Source: Candidatus Phosphoribacter baldrii
GTDB lineage: Bacteria; Actinomycetota; Actinomycetes; Actinomycetales; Dermatophilaceae
Direction of reading: 5' to 3'
DNA length: 64,000 nucleotides
NCBI GenBank assembly: GCA_016704565.1
Contig: JADIZV010000002.1
Coordinates: 62,001 to 126,000 of the forward strand
Each line of letters begins with the position of its first letter. The first letter of the stretch is position 1. The position numbers were made by a program, and so were the translations under genes. A model generated the notes under the pieces. That model worked only from the letters and a program-made list of their open reading frames with translations. It did no database searches and was not told the origin of the DNA. Positions 18,434 through 28,656 of this stretch are shown here, in pieces.

Positions 18434-20087
18434 GGAGCGCGTCGACGAACACGCCAGTGATCTGCTCAGGAGCGGTCGCGGTGTAGGACCGCCCGCCTGT
18501 CACCTGGGTGACCCGTTGGAGCGTGGCGGCATCGGCATCCGGCCCGATCGCCACCGTGATGACGACGATGGGCTTGGCGGGGTCTTTGGCGGCGGCCAGT
18601 TTGGCCAGCAGGTCGTCGAGGGTGATCGACCGAGGGTCCTCGTTCTTGCCGTCGGTGAGCAACACGACCGAGTTGACCCGGGTCGGGTCATAGCCTGCCT
18701 TGGCTTGCTCATAGGCGGCCAGGATCGTGTCGTAGAGGCCCGTGCTGCCCCCTGGCCTGGCGGCGAGCTTGGCGAATCCCTCCACGAGCAGGGTCCGTTG
18801 GTCTTTGCCGCCAGTGACGTCGTTGAGCCCGCGCTGCGGGACCATCACTTGCCAGTCCTGGGTCGGGCCGCCCAGTTGATAGCCGAACCGCCATAGCCCG
18901 ATGACCGATCCGGGCGGGAACGCCGAGAGGGCAACGAGCCCGGCCTGGTGAGCCAGGGCCATGCGGGTGCTGGCTCCCGCGGGGTCTTTCATCGACCCGG
19001 ACGTGTCGACGACGGCGAGCATCCGCATCTCTGTGCCGACGGCCGCCCACGAGCGCTGCAGGGCAGCCACGGCTTCGGCGGGTGGCGGCGGGAGGTAGGT
19101 CGGAGCCCCGCCGATGACGTGGGCGACCTTGCCGGTGGCGTCTGCGAGACCAGTGCGGAAACCGGCGGCCACGACGGCCGCCTTGCCGGGATCGCTCTGC
19201 AGGGCGGCGAGAAGCGCATCGGCACCGGCTTTGACGGCGGCCGTTGGAGTCCCGACCGTGAGGAACGGGTGATCGAAGGCGCTCGTCCCATCCGCGGGGA
19301 TGGTCACCGATAGCGGGGTGCTCGGGTGAGCCGCGTTGTATGCCGCGATCGCGGCCTCCTCCGCCGGGAAGGCCACCACCGGGGTCGCACCGGATTCGGC
19401 CCGCTGATAGAGCAGATCGTCGGAGGCGACCTTGGTCCGGCTCAGCCGGATCATTGCTGCACCGAGGGCGATCCGGGCTTCGGATGAGGTGCCGAGGGCG
19501 GCATACGCGGCGCTAAGGGCCAGTCGCGAACTGGTGCTGGCGGTGGGGTCGGCGAAAAGCACGGGGACCTTGAACGCCACGAGTTCGGCCCACGACGGTG
19601 CCGTGGTCACCGATCCAGCCAGGCTCTTGGGGAGCGCGAGAACCAGCGGTGAGAGCGCGACGGCGGGTCCGATGGTGACCGCATTGGGGGCTTTGCTCGT
19701 CACGTCGTTGACCCACGCAGACGAATCGGGGATCCAGACGTTCGGCCCCTTGCCTGCCGCGAGCGAGGCTGCGGTGACCGGGGCTGCTTCGGCGGTCACG
19801 GCATACGTGGCGCAGGCTCCGGACGCCTGGGCGAGACCGGCGGCGGTCTTGACCGCGCTCACCAGCGGACCGGCGACCGAGACCTGGATCGTTGTGGGGG
19901 CGCTGCACGAGGCGCCGGTCGGCAACTGAGACGCGGAGACCGTGCCCGCAGCGCCAGAGGTTGAGCCACTGCCTGATCGGGCGAGCGTCCACCAGGTGCC
20001 GACGCCGCCGATGACAACGGCCAGAGCGACGACAGGGATCAGCCACCGGGGGCGTGCCGTGGTGGTGTCGGATTCGTGACGACCCAT
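18420..20087 (-). CDS. Membrane-anchored protein with solute-binding-like and VWA domains
   Basis: Protein of 555 residues. N-terminal cytoplasmic stub (MGRHESDTTTARPR), one transmembrane helix (about 15-34), then an extracellular region like a solute-binding protein of the ABC type (about 55-330; e.g. NVWIPDSSAWV, VPVLFADPTASTSSRLAL). A von Willebrand A domain follows (about 355-550) with the MIDAS motif DTSGSMK and the later STGLYDT and LLTDGKNED sites. Substrate-binding plus VWA fusions are widespread in actinobacteria; function is unclear, perhaps metal-dependent adhesion. The ATG at 20087 has GGAGG eight bases upstream. Confidence 0.85.
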   Translation of the reverse strand: MGRHESDTTTARPRWLIPVVALAVVIGGVGTWWTLARSGSGSTSGAAGTVSASQLPTGASCSAPTTIQVSVAGPLVSAVKTAAGLAQASGACATYAVTAEAAPVTAASLAAGKGPNVWIPDSSAWVNDVTSKAPNAVTIGPAVALSPLVLALPKSLAGSVTTAPSWAELVAFKVPVLFADPTASTSSRLALSAAYAALGTSSEARIALGAAMIRLSRTKVASDDLLYQRAESGATPVVAFPAEEAAIAAYNAAHPSTPLSVTIPADGTSAFDHPFLTVGTPTAAVKAGADALLAALQSDPGKAAVVAAGFRTGLADATGKVAHVIGGAPTYLPPPPAEAVAALQRSWAAVGTEMRMLAVVDTSGSMKDPAGASTRMALAHQAGLVALSAFPPGSVIGLWRFGYQLGGPTQDWQVMVPQRGLNDVTGGKDQRTLLVEGFAKLAARPGGSTGLYDTILAAYEQAKAGYDPTRVNSVVLLTDGKNEDPRSITLDDLLAKLAAAKDPAKPIVVITVAIGPDADAATLQRVTQVTGGRSYTATAPEQITGVFVDALLNRS

Positions 20088-20199
20088 GCGCGCGTTGTCC
20101 TCCGGACCGGGAGATTGGGACCGAGAGCCCCACCGTAGTTGCCTTCGCCCCAGCGCGGGAGTGGGACGAGGCGCTGATTCGGCCGAACGGGCCGCTCGC

Positions 20200-21165
20200 T
20201 CAGTGGGTGGTCGTTCCCGGGAGCCGGTAGCGACCCTTCGACAAGGGCTCGACCAGCCCATCGGCGATGAGGCCGTCCAGGCAGCGGGCCCGCTGCGCCG
20301 GGTCCGGCCACGCGGCCGCCAACGTCGGCTCGGTGACGGGTGTGGTCGCGTCCCGCAGGACCTGTAGGAGGGCGCCGCGGGCCTGACGGTCGGTGCCATC
20401 CCAGGCCTGTCCTCGTCGGGCCGGGCCGCTTGGCGGTGGTGCACCCGCAGCCTGCCAGGCGCACGTCGCGCGGATCGGACACGCTGGGCAGTGGGGGGTG
20501 CGGGCGGTGCACACCAGGGCGCCGAGCTCCATGACCGCGACGTTCCACAGCAGGGCATCCTCCCGGTCGGTCGGCATCGCCGTTGTCGCCAGGGCGGTCT
20601 CCGCGGTGGTGAGGGCGGGCGCGGCGAGCGCGGTCCCGGTGAGCGCCCGAGCGAGCACGCGTCGGACGTTGGTGTCGACCACGGTCAGAGGTATGCCGTG
20701 CGCGAAGCAGGCGACCGCGGCGGCGGTATAGGAGCCGACCCCTGGAAGGGCCAACAGGTCGGCGTGTTGTGTCGGGACCTGCCCGCCGTGCCGCTGCACC
20801 ATGGCTCGGGCGGCTTCGTGCAGGCGCAAGGCGCGGCGGGGGTAGCCCAGCCGCCCCCACGCCCGCACGGCCTCACCTGGTGGGTCGGCGGCGAGCGCGG
20901 CCGGCGTCGGCCAACGGGCCATCCACGTCAGCCAGACCGGCTCGACCCGGGCCACCGGCGTCTGTTGGGCCATGACCTCGCTGACGAACACTCCCCAGGC
21001 GCTCGTCCCCGGGGCCCGCCAGGGCAGTGGCCGGGCGTGGACGGCATACCAGGGGAGGATGGCAGCGTGTATGGCGGCGAGGCGGGACGGCGAGGGGCGT
21101 TGGCCTGGCACCGGTCGCAGTCGGGAAGGGGATCCGGCGGGCGTGGAGCCGGCGGAGGGCAGCAC
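20200..21165 (-). CDS. mutY: A/G-specific adenine DNA glycosylase
   Basis: MutY removes adenine mispaired with 8-oxoguanine. The protein of 321 residues shows the helix-hairpin-helix LLALPGVGSYTAAAVACFA with the catalytic Asp in LTVVDTNVRRVLAR, the catalytic-site motif VSEVMAQQTPV, and the 4Fe-4S cluster ligands C-x6-C-x2-C-x5-C (CTARTPHCPACPIRATC). It lacks the usual C-terminal NUDIX-like MutT domain, like short actinobacterial forms; the residues after the cluster are few. The first 25 residues are Pro/Ser-rich and the true start may be further in. It is 8 bases from the disA stop, same strand. Confidence 0.94.
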   Translation of the reverse strand: MLPSAGSTPAGSPSRLRPVPGQRPSPSRLAAIHAAILPWYAVHARPLPWRAPGTSAWGVFVSEVMAQQTPVARVEPVWLTWMARWPTPAALAADPPGEAVRAWGRLGYPRRALRLHEAARAMVQRHGGQVPTQHADLLALPGVGSYTAAAVACFAHGIPLTVVDTNVRRVLARALTGTALAAPALTTAETALATTAMPTDREDALLWNVAVMELGALVCTARTPHCPACPIRATCAWQAAGAPPPSGPARRGQAWDGTDRQARGALLQVLRDATTPVTEPTLAAAWPDPAQRARCLDGLIADGLVEPLSKGRYRLPGTTTH

Positions 21166-21173
21166 GCTGTCCG

Positions 21174-22280
21174 TCAGACGTAGCGCTCGAGGATGCTCGA
21201 CTCGGCCATCCGGGAGAGACCTTCGCGGACCGCACGGGCCCGGCTCTCGCCGACTCCCTCGACGGCCATGAGGTCATCGATGTTGGCGGCGAGCAGTCGC
21301 TGGAGCGAGTCGAAGTGCTCGACCAGCCGGTCGATGATCGCGCCCGGGAGCCGGGGAACCCGCGTGAGCAGCCGGTAGCCGCGAGGCGACACTGACGTGT
21401 CCAGACCGTCTGACGGACCGGCGAAACCGACCGCCCGGGCACCGGCCGCGAGGTCGAGCAGCTCGGTCGCCGACAGGCCCACGAGGTCGGACATCGCAGC
21501 GTCGACGGTCTTGACCCCCTTACCGATCGGCAAGTAGTCGCGGATCACCAACTCGCGGTCGTTGCCGAGCCCGCCGACGAGTTCCTCCAACTGCAAGCTG
21601 AGCAGGCGACCGTCGGTGCCGAGTTCCACGGCATACCCGTGGATCTCTTCGCTGATCCGCCGGACCATTTCGAGGCGCTGCAGGACGGCGGCGACGTCGC
21701 GGACGGTGACCAGGTCCTCGATCTCCAGTGCCGACAGGGTGCCGGTCACCTCGTCAAGGCGGCCCTTATAGCGCTCCAGGGTCTGCAGGGCCTGGTTGGC
21801 GCGGGACAGGATGCTCGCGGAGTTCTCGACGACGTGCCGACGCCCGCCGACGTAGAGCGCGATGGTTTGCATCGACTTGCTCACCGAGATGACCGGCAGG
21901 CCGGTCTGCTTGGCGACGCGCTCGGCGGTGCGGTGGCGCGTGCCCGACTCGGAGGTCTCGATGCGCGAATCGGGGACGAGCTGGGTGTTGGCCCGGACGA
22001 TCTTGGCGATGTCCTTGTCGATGACGACGGCCCCGTCCATCTTGGTCAGCTCACGAAGTCGGGTCGCCGAGAACTCGGCGTCGATCCGGAATCCGCCGGA
22101 GCACAACGCCTCGACGGACTTGTCGCTGCCGATGACGATGAGGGCACCCGTGCCGCTGCGCAGGATCCGCTCAAGGCCGTCCCGCAACTCCGTGCCCGGC
22201 GCGACTGCAGCAAGCGTCGCGATGAGCAGGTCGTCGTCGGAGCGTTCCACGGTGCGGAGTCTAGTCGGCGGTGGGTGCAT
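21174..22280 (-). CDS. disA: DNA integrity scanning protein, diadenylate cyclase
   Basis: DisA makes c-di-AMP from ATP and scans DNA for lesions. The DAC domain (about 20-150) carries the catalytic DGA in KMDGAVVID and RHR in SGTRHRTAERVAKQT. A coiled linker follows, then the C-terminal helix-hairpin-helix DNA-binding domain (LLAANIDDLMAVEGVGESRARAVREGL). Length of 368 residues is normal. The GTG at 22250 is a possible alternative start. It sits between radA and mutY on the same strand, an order conserved in actinobacteria; RadA is known to bind and inhibit DisA in other bacteria. Confidence 0.96.
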   Translation of the reverse strand: MHPPPTRLRTVERSDDDLLIATLAAVAPGTELRDGLERILRSGTGALIVIGSDKSVEALCSGGFRIDAEFSATRLRELTKMDGAVVIDKDIAKIVRANTQLVPDSRIETSESGTRHRTAERVAKQTGLPVISVSKSMQTIALYVGGRRHVVENSASILSRANQALQTLERYKGRLDEVTGTLSALEIEDLVTVRDVAAVLQRLEMVRRISEEIHGYAVELGTDGRLLSLQLEELVGGLGNDRELVIRDYLPIGKGVKTVDAAMSDLVGLSATELLDLAAGARAVGFAGPSDGLDTSVSPRGYRLLTRVPRLPGAIIDRLVEHFDSLQRLLAANIDDLMAVEGVGESRARAVREGLSRMAESSILERYV

Positions 22281-22406
22281 CCGGCTCGGTCGTGCGGTCG
22301 GGAGGACTCGGCCATCTGGTGGAGGACTGCCTAGCCGGCGGGGATGCCCGCGCGACCGGCTGTCCCGCGGTCGTCCTGCGGTCGTGTAGCGGCCGTCTCG
22401 CGGACG

Positions 22407-23798
<1,392 letters not shown>

Positions 23799-23839
23799 GA
23801 CCTTGACCGTAGGGGCCGGCACTGACACCGGTCGGGGCC

Positions 23840-24034
23840 TGCGTCGAAAACGTGCGCGGGTGTGAGGGTTTCGGGCCGATCCGGTCGGCGTGGGCCGGAA
23901 GTCATCGGTGGGTGTGAGGAATTCGGGTGGATCGGGCCTGGTCGGGGACGAAATTGTCGGCGGGTGTGAGGGTTTCGGGCGGGTCGGGCCTCGCGGGGCG
24001 CGAAACCATCGGTGGGTGTGAGGAATTCGGGACA
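23840..24034. repeat. Four 52-bp tandem repeats upstream of radA
   Basis: The block TGTGAGG(G/A)(T/A)TTCGGG recurs at 23861, 23913, 23965 and 24017, exactly 52 bases apart. Units 1 and 3 read AGGGTTTCGGG while units 2 and 4 read AGGAATTCGGG, so a 104-base dimer was probably duplicated. The preceding GGCGGG/GGTGGG is also conserved. The array fills most of the gap between divergent radA and the epimerase gene and may hold binding sites for a common regulator. No gene is visible in 23799-24117. Confidence 0.85.
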
Positions 24035-24117
24035 GCGCGGGCAATTCGGCCAGGTGTTCGTTGCGCGTTCGGCGAACGACCCTTGCGCCACGCCCGCTGC
24101 CGACCTGCACTTAGAAC

Positions 24118-25176
24118 ATGAGACTGCTTCTTCTTGGCGGCACCGCCTGGTTGGGCGGCCAGATCGCCGGCATCGCCGTCGAACGCGGGCACTCCGTCAC
24201 CGCGCTCGCCCGCGGCACCTCGGGCTCCGTCCCGCCCGGTGTCCACCTCGTCGTCGCCGACCGCGACACCCCCGACACCCGCGACACCCCCGACACCCGC
24301 GACGCCCCCGACACCCCCGATGCGTATGCCGCCGTCCCCGGCGAGTGGGACGCGGTCCTCGACGTGACCCGCCACCCGGGCCACGTCCGCGGAGCCGCTT
24401 CCGCGCTCAATGAGCGGGCGGCATACTTCGCGCTCGTCTCCTCGGCGAGTGTGTATGCCGCGAACGACACCCCCGGCGGGACCACCACCGACCCGCTCCT
24501 GCCGCCCATCGACACTGACCTGATGCAGGGCCCGGAGGTCTATGGCGAGGCGAAGGTGGCCTGTGAGCAGGCCGCGCTGGCGGGGTTCGGCGCCGATCGC
24601 ACGCTCATCGCGCGCGCCGGGCTGATCGGCGGCCCGGGCGACCAGTCGAGCCGAAGCGGCTACTGGCCGTGGCGGTTTGCCCACCCCGGCACACCCGATG
24701 GCGCAGTCGTGGTCCCCGACGTTCCAGGCCTCGCCACCCAGGTCATCGACGTTCGCGACCTGGCTGGGTGGTTGGTCGACTGCTGCGAGCGGCGCACCGC
24801 AGGCATCGTCGATGCGGTGGGCGAGATGATGTCGCTTCCCGAGCACCTCGCCGTTGCCAGGGCCGTGGCGGGTCATCAGGGTCAAGTCCTGCGGGCCGAC
24901 CCGGATTGGCTTCTCGCGCAAGGAATTCAGCACTGGTCTGGGGAGCGTTCCCTGCCGATGTGGTTGCCGCTGCCGGAGTATGCCGGGTTCATGGCTCGCG
25001 CCGAAGCCCCCGCTCGCGCCGCAGGCCTGCACCCGCGCCCCCTCGCGCAGACCCTCGCGGACGCCTTGGCCTGGGAGGAGCCCCGAGGAGCCCTCACAGA
25101 TCGGGCCAGCGGCCTCACCGACGACGACGCGCGCGACCTGGCCGAGCGACTCAGAAGCGGCGCCACCACAGGTTGA
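24118..25176 (+). CDS. NAD-dependent epimerase/dehydratase family protein
   Basis: Short-chain dehydrogenase-like protein of 352 residues. N-terminal Rossmann fold LLLLGGTAWLGGQIA (GGTxWLG variant of GxxGxxG), then ALVSSASVYA and YGEAKVACEQAA, matching the YxxxK active site. Residues 50-68 are a low-complexity run of Asp-Thr-Pro and Asp-Thr-Arg, encoded by an 18-bp tandem repeat (24265-24318). The protein resembles the reductases annotated as isoflavone-reductase-like in actinobacteria. Its 3' end overlaps the convergent fusion gene by 26 bases. Substrate unknown. Confidence 0.85.
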   Translation: MRLLLLGGTAWLGGQIAGIAVERGHSVTALARGTSGSVPPGVHLVVADRDTPDTRDTPDTRDAPDTPDAYAAVPGEWDAVLDVTRHPGHVRGAASALNERAAYFALVSSASVYAANDTPGGTTTDPLLPPIDTDLMQGPEVYGEAKVACEQAALAGFGADRTLIARAGLIGGPGDQSSRSGYWPWRFAHPGTPDGAVVVPDVPGLATQVIDVRDLAGWLVDCCERRTAGIVDAVGEMMSLPEHLAVARAVAGHQGQVLRADPDWLLAQGIQHWSGERSLPMWLPLPEYAGFMARAEAPARAAGLHPRPLAQTLADALAWEEPRGALTDRASGLTDDDARDLAERLRSGATTG

Positions 25177-26698
25177 GGGCGTAGTCGATCCCGGTCCGGT
25201 CGGGGTCCTCGGCGAGGATGCGACCGGCATACGTCGGCGCAAACTCCAGCCGCACGACGGCCTCGAAGTCGGCCCGTGAGGTCATCTCCCACGCCACCTC
25301 GAGTCGCTCCTGCACCCACCCTTGCCGACGCCAGAACCGTTCCACCGCAGCGGGATCGTAGTCAGGCAGCGATCCTCGGAACCACGCCCCAAACGTCGAT
25401 CGGGACGCGTCGACATCAATAACAAAGCCGATCCCGCCGGGCCGCATGATCCGAGTCAGCTCCACTAGCCCGGGCTCGCAACCTGGCCCGAAGAAGTAGG
25501 CCAACCGCGCGATCGCAACGTCGACGGACCCGTCCACCAAACCCGTGGCCTGCGCCGAAGCCAACCGCACTGACACGTTCTCAAGCCCAGCCGTGCGCTC
25601 CTGAGCCAGCGCCATGAGGGGCGCGTGCGGCTCGACGCCGATGACCGAAGTCGCGGTCTGGGCGTAGTGCGGCAAGTGGAACCCGGTCCCGCACCCGATA
25701 TCCAGCACCGTCGCCCCCGACCAGTCGGTGCGCCCGGCGAGCGCAAGCATGCTCGCGCACACCAGCCCCGCGCGGTCGGTGGCTCGGTTTTCGATCTCGT
25801 AGACCTCCGGTGCGCCCCAGATGTTCGGGCTGCGGATCGCTCCGTCGGCGTCGATCGTCTTGCTCTTGGCCGCCACTGGCTTGCGTCGCGTCTGGCGGCG
25901 GGCCTGGGCGAGCAACGTCGCTGGGTGCACAAGGAGGGGAAGCATCGCCCGTCCCGCCCCGCGATGGGCCGCGTTGACGCTGCGCAGGTATGCCGTGCAC
26001 CTCACCACGAGTTGGTCATAGGCCGCCTCACCCATGAGCTCGACAAGCTCGTCGCGGTTGTTGCGGAAGACCGGCTCCAGGCCGATGTGGGCGTCGGGAC
26101 TGCCCGAGCAGTACCAGTCCAGGTCGTGGCCGCCCGGGCCCCACCCGCGCCGGTCGAACTCGGTGATGGTGATCTCCAGATAGTCGGTGCCGTCGGGCAG
26201 CTCGACCGTCCGATAGGACCGCCGGATCGGCAACTGCCAACACACCTCGGGCTTGACCTCGTGCGGCTTGACCCCGTCGAGAACCGCCCGTTGGTGCAGG
26301 GCGCACCCGGCTCCGGCCGGGAAGCCCGGCCGGTTGAGGAAGATGCAGGCACCGTCGACGACCTTGGTCTTGCGGGCCGTCTCCTCCCGCTGCGTCCAGT
26401 TGCCTCGGGACATCGACCCACCGGCATACGCGACGTCGCGGAACTGCCACTCGTCGGGCCCGAGGGTCGCGGCGGCATCCCGGACGCGCTCGTAATCGGC
26501 CTTCTCGGTGAAGTGTGCCCCCAACGTGCAACAACCGTCGTCGGGACGGTCAGCGTAGAGGCCGCGGCAGGCCGTGCCATAGACGCAGGTCCACCGCGAG
26601 GTCAGCCAGGTGAGGTCACACCGGAAGCGCTGGCGGGGGTTGTCCGGATCGGTGAACTCGACCCAGGTGCGAGCCAGGTCCAGTGGAGCTTCAGGCAC
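25151..26698 (-). CDS. Cys-rich domain fused to SAM methyltransferase
   Basis: Protein of 515 residues. The first part (about 1-275) is a Cys-rich actinobacterial domain with CDLTWLTSRWTCVYGTACRG, then DGCCTLGAHF, GACIFLNRPGFPAGAGCALHQ, EVCWQLPIRR and DWYCSGSPDAH; the Cys pattern looks metal- or cluster-binding, and the segment LNRPGF-x-GCALH recalls YkgJ/DUF3109 proteins. The second part (about 300-515) is a class I methyltransferase with LDIGCGTGFHLPHYA and MRPGGIGFVIDV. No frame break is visible between them. Fusion suggests joint action on one substrate; that is inference. Confidence 0.8.
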   Translation of the reverse strand: MPEAPLDLARTWVEFTDPDNPRQRFRCDLTWLTSRWTCVYGTACRGLYADRPDDGCCTLGAHFTEKADYERVRDAAATLGPDEWQFRDVAYAGGSMSRGNWTQREETARKTKVVDGACIFLNRPGFPAGAGCALHQRAVLDGVKPHEVKPEVCWQLPIRRSYRTVELPDGTDYLEITITEFDRRGWGPGGHDLDWYCSGSPDAHIGLEPVFRNNRDELVELMGEAAYDQLVVRCTAYLRSVNAAHRGAGRAMLPLLVHPATLLAQARRQTRRKPVAAKSKTIDADGAIRSPNIWGAPEVYEIENRATDRAGLVCASMLALAGRTDWSGATVLDIGCGTGFHLPHYAQTATSVIGVEPHAPLMALAQERTAGLENVSVRLASAQATGLVDGSVDVAIARLAYFFGPGCEPGLVELTRIMRPGGIGFVIDVDASRSTFGAWFRGSLPDYDPAAVERFWRRQGWVQERLEVAWEMTSRADFEAVVRLEFAPTYAGRILAEDPDRTGIDYALNLWWRRF

Positions 26699-26860
26699 GG
26701 CGTAACTCTAATCGCGCCGCGCGGCTGCCTCGTTCGTCGGGTCGGCGGCGACCCCGACTTGCGAGGAGGCAAACCCGAGCCGCCCGGCCCCTCAGCGTCC
26801 TCCGACCGCTGCGTGGACCGCTGGTGTCCGCGCGGGTGGTCAGGCGGTCACAATGAGGGC

Positions 26861-27637
26861 ATGCACATCCGGGTCACGCTGTCGACCGCCTCGGTCTATC
26901 CCGGCACCTGTGCGACTGCCTTCGAGCTGGCCTCCCGGCTCGGCTACGACGGCATCGAGGTCATGGTCTGGACCGACGTCGTGTCCCAAGAGGCCGGCGC
27001 GTTGCGGGCGTTGTCCAAGCACTACGGCATACCGGTCCTCTCGGTCCACGCGCCCACCCTGCTCATCACGCAACGGGTCTGGGGGCCGGACCCGTGGACC
27101 AAGATCGACCGCTCCATCGAGATGGCCCACGACCTGGATGCGCCGACAGTCGTCCTGCACCCGCCGTTCCGTTGGCAGAAGGACTACGCGGCCGAGTTCG
27201 TTGACGGGGTGGCCGAGCGGGAAGCCGAGTCGGGGATCCGGCTCGCGGTGGAGAACATGTTCCCCTGGCGGGCTCGCGGGCGGGACCTGCAGGCCTACCT
27301 GCCGCACTGGGATCCGGTGCCGATGACCTACGACCACGTGACGCTCGACCTGTCCCACACGGCGACGGCCGGTTCTGATGCGCTCGCCATGGCTGCCGAC
27401 CTTGGTGAGCGGCTGGTCCACGTCCACCTGGCCGACGGGTCCGGGTCAGTCCGCGACGAACACCTGGTCCCCGGACGCGGGGGCCAGCCCTGCGCGGAGT
27501 TCCTCCAGCTATTGCCCAGTGCCGGGTTCGCGGGCGATGTCGTCGTTGAGGTCGGCACCCGCAAGCACACCGACGTCCAGCGCACCGAGGACCTGCGCGA
27601 GTCGCTCGACTTCGCCCGAGCGCACCTGGGGGACTAG
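26861..27637 (+). CDS. TIM-barrel sugar phosphate isomerase/epimerase family
   Basis: Protein of 258 residues in the AP-endonuclease-2/xylose-isomerase-like TIM-barrel superfamily. Strand-end motifs are visible: GYDGIEVMVW, VLSVHAPTLL, TVVLHPPFRW, GIRLAVENMFPW, VTLDLSHTAT and VHVHLADG. They provide the Glu, His and Asp that usually hold a divalent metal. Substrate unknown. The ATG at 26861 starts the conserved MHIRVTLSTASVYP. Its TAG stop is part of the CTAG target duplicated by the IS5 insertion, so the gene was left intact. Confidence 0.85.
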   Translation: MHIRVTLSTASVYPGTCATAFELASRLGYDGIEVMVWTDVVSQEAGALRALSKHYGIPVLSVHAPTLLITQRVWGPDPWTKIDRSIEMAHDLDAPTVVLHPPFRWQKDYAAEFVDGVAEREAESGIRLAVENMFPWRARGRDLQAYLPHWDPVPMTYDHVTLDLSHTATAGSDALAMAADLGERLVHVHLADGSGSVRDEHLVPGRGGQPCAEFLQLLPSAGFAGDVVVEVGTRKHTDVQRTEDLRESLDFARAHLGD

Positions 27638-28639
27638 GGCCTGTTACGAAAGTGACAGGTGAGGTTAGGCGTGTCGTCTCGGACGAGGTGAGGCTCCCGG
27701 AGTAGCGCTGGTGGTGTCTAGTCCGCCGCACACAACGGGAGCCTCGATGCCCACCATAGACGCCGCCGTCCGCCACGACCTCACCGATGCTCAGTGGGCC
27801 CTGCTTGAGCCCTTGCTGCCGGTGTCGGCTCGGCGTGGTCGTCCTCGCCGGTGGCCGTTGCGGGGGCTGGTCGACGGGATCCGGCACCGGGTCCGTGTCG
27901 GCTGTCCTTGGCGCGATGTCCCGGACCGGTACGGCCCGTGGTGGCGGGTGTACGCACTGTTCGCGTGTTGGCAGGTGCTGGGGGTGTGGGATCGGGCGGA
28001 GGCCGCGCTACATGCCTGTGCCGACGCGAGTGGGAAGTTGTCGTGGCAGGTGTCGGTGGACTCCACGACCTCCAGGGCTCACGTTCATGCCGCTGGTGCC
28101 CGCCGAGACAGTGTGGATCGCGTTGCGGGAGAACCGGATCACCACGCGCTAGGTCGATCCCGGGGAGGGTGGGGCACCAAGACCCATGCTGCGGTGGACC
28201 AGCGTCGTGGCGTGTTGTCGTTCCTGCTGACTCCCGGCCAGGATGGCGACAGTCCCCAACTGGTCCCGGTCTTGGAGAAGATCCGTGTCCGCCGGGTTGG
28301 CCCCGGTCGTCCCCGCCGCCGTCCCGATCGTGTCTTGGCCGATAAGGCCTATTCCTCCAAGGCCAACCGGGCCTGGCTGCGTGCCCACCGGATCGCCGCG
28401 ACGATCCCGGTTCCGGCCGACCAAGTCGGGCACCGACGGCGGCGAGGATCAGCCGGTGGCCGACCCCGGCCTTCGACACCGACACCTACAAGGACCGGCA
28501 CGCCGTCGAGTGCGGCTTCAACCACCTCAAACACCACCGCGGCTTCGCCACCCGCTACGACAAGCTCGCTGTCCGCTTCGCGGCAACCGTTCACATCGCC
28601 AGCATCAACCACTGGCTCAAGCGACTTTCGTAACAGGCC
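27638..28639 (+). mobile_element. IS5-family insertion sequence (IS427-like), 1002 bp
   Basis: Perfect 16-bp terminal inverted repeats: GGCCTGTTACGAAAGT at 27638-27653 and its complement at 28624-28639. Each side is flanked by CTAG (27634-27637 and 28640-28643), which is either a 4-bp duplication or a 2-bp TA duplication inside CTAG, the typical IS427-group target. It lies between two convergent genes and damages neither. The intact ends suggest a recent insertion. Confidence 0.92.
27748..28633 (+). CDS. IS5-family transposase, read through one frame change
   Basis: DDE transposase encoded in two frames. The first frame starts MPTIDAAVRHDLTDAQW and runs through GCPWRDVPDRYGPWW, VDSTTSRAHVHAAGA and VLADKAYSSKANRAWLR. 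Just after GSAGGRP, at the C-run 28463-28466, the sequence must step back one base to continue into the C-terminal part that ends ECGFNHLKHHRGFATRYDKLAV and LKRLS at 28633. Some IS5 members use programmed frameshifting here; a single missing C is the simpler explanation. About 294 residues if joined. Confidence 0.85.
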
Positions 28640-28656
28640 CTAGCGGATTCGCGGGG

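Noticed and set aside
23861..24030. 52-bp repeats as a CRISPR array
   Set aside because: The units are directly adjacent with no unique spacers; the whole 52 bases repeat with ABAB variation.
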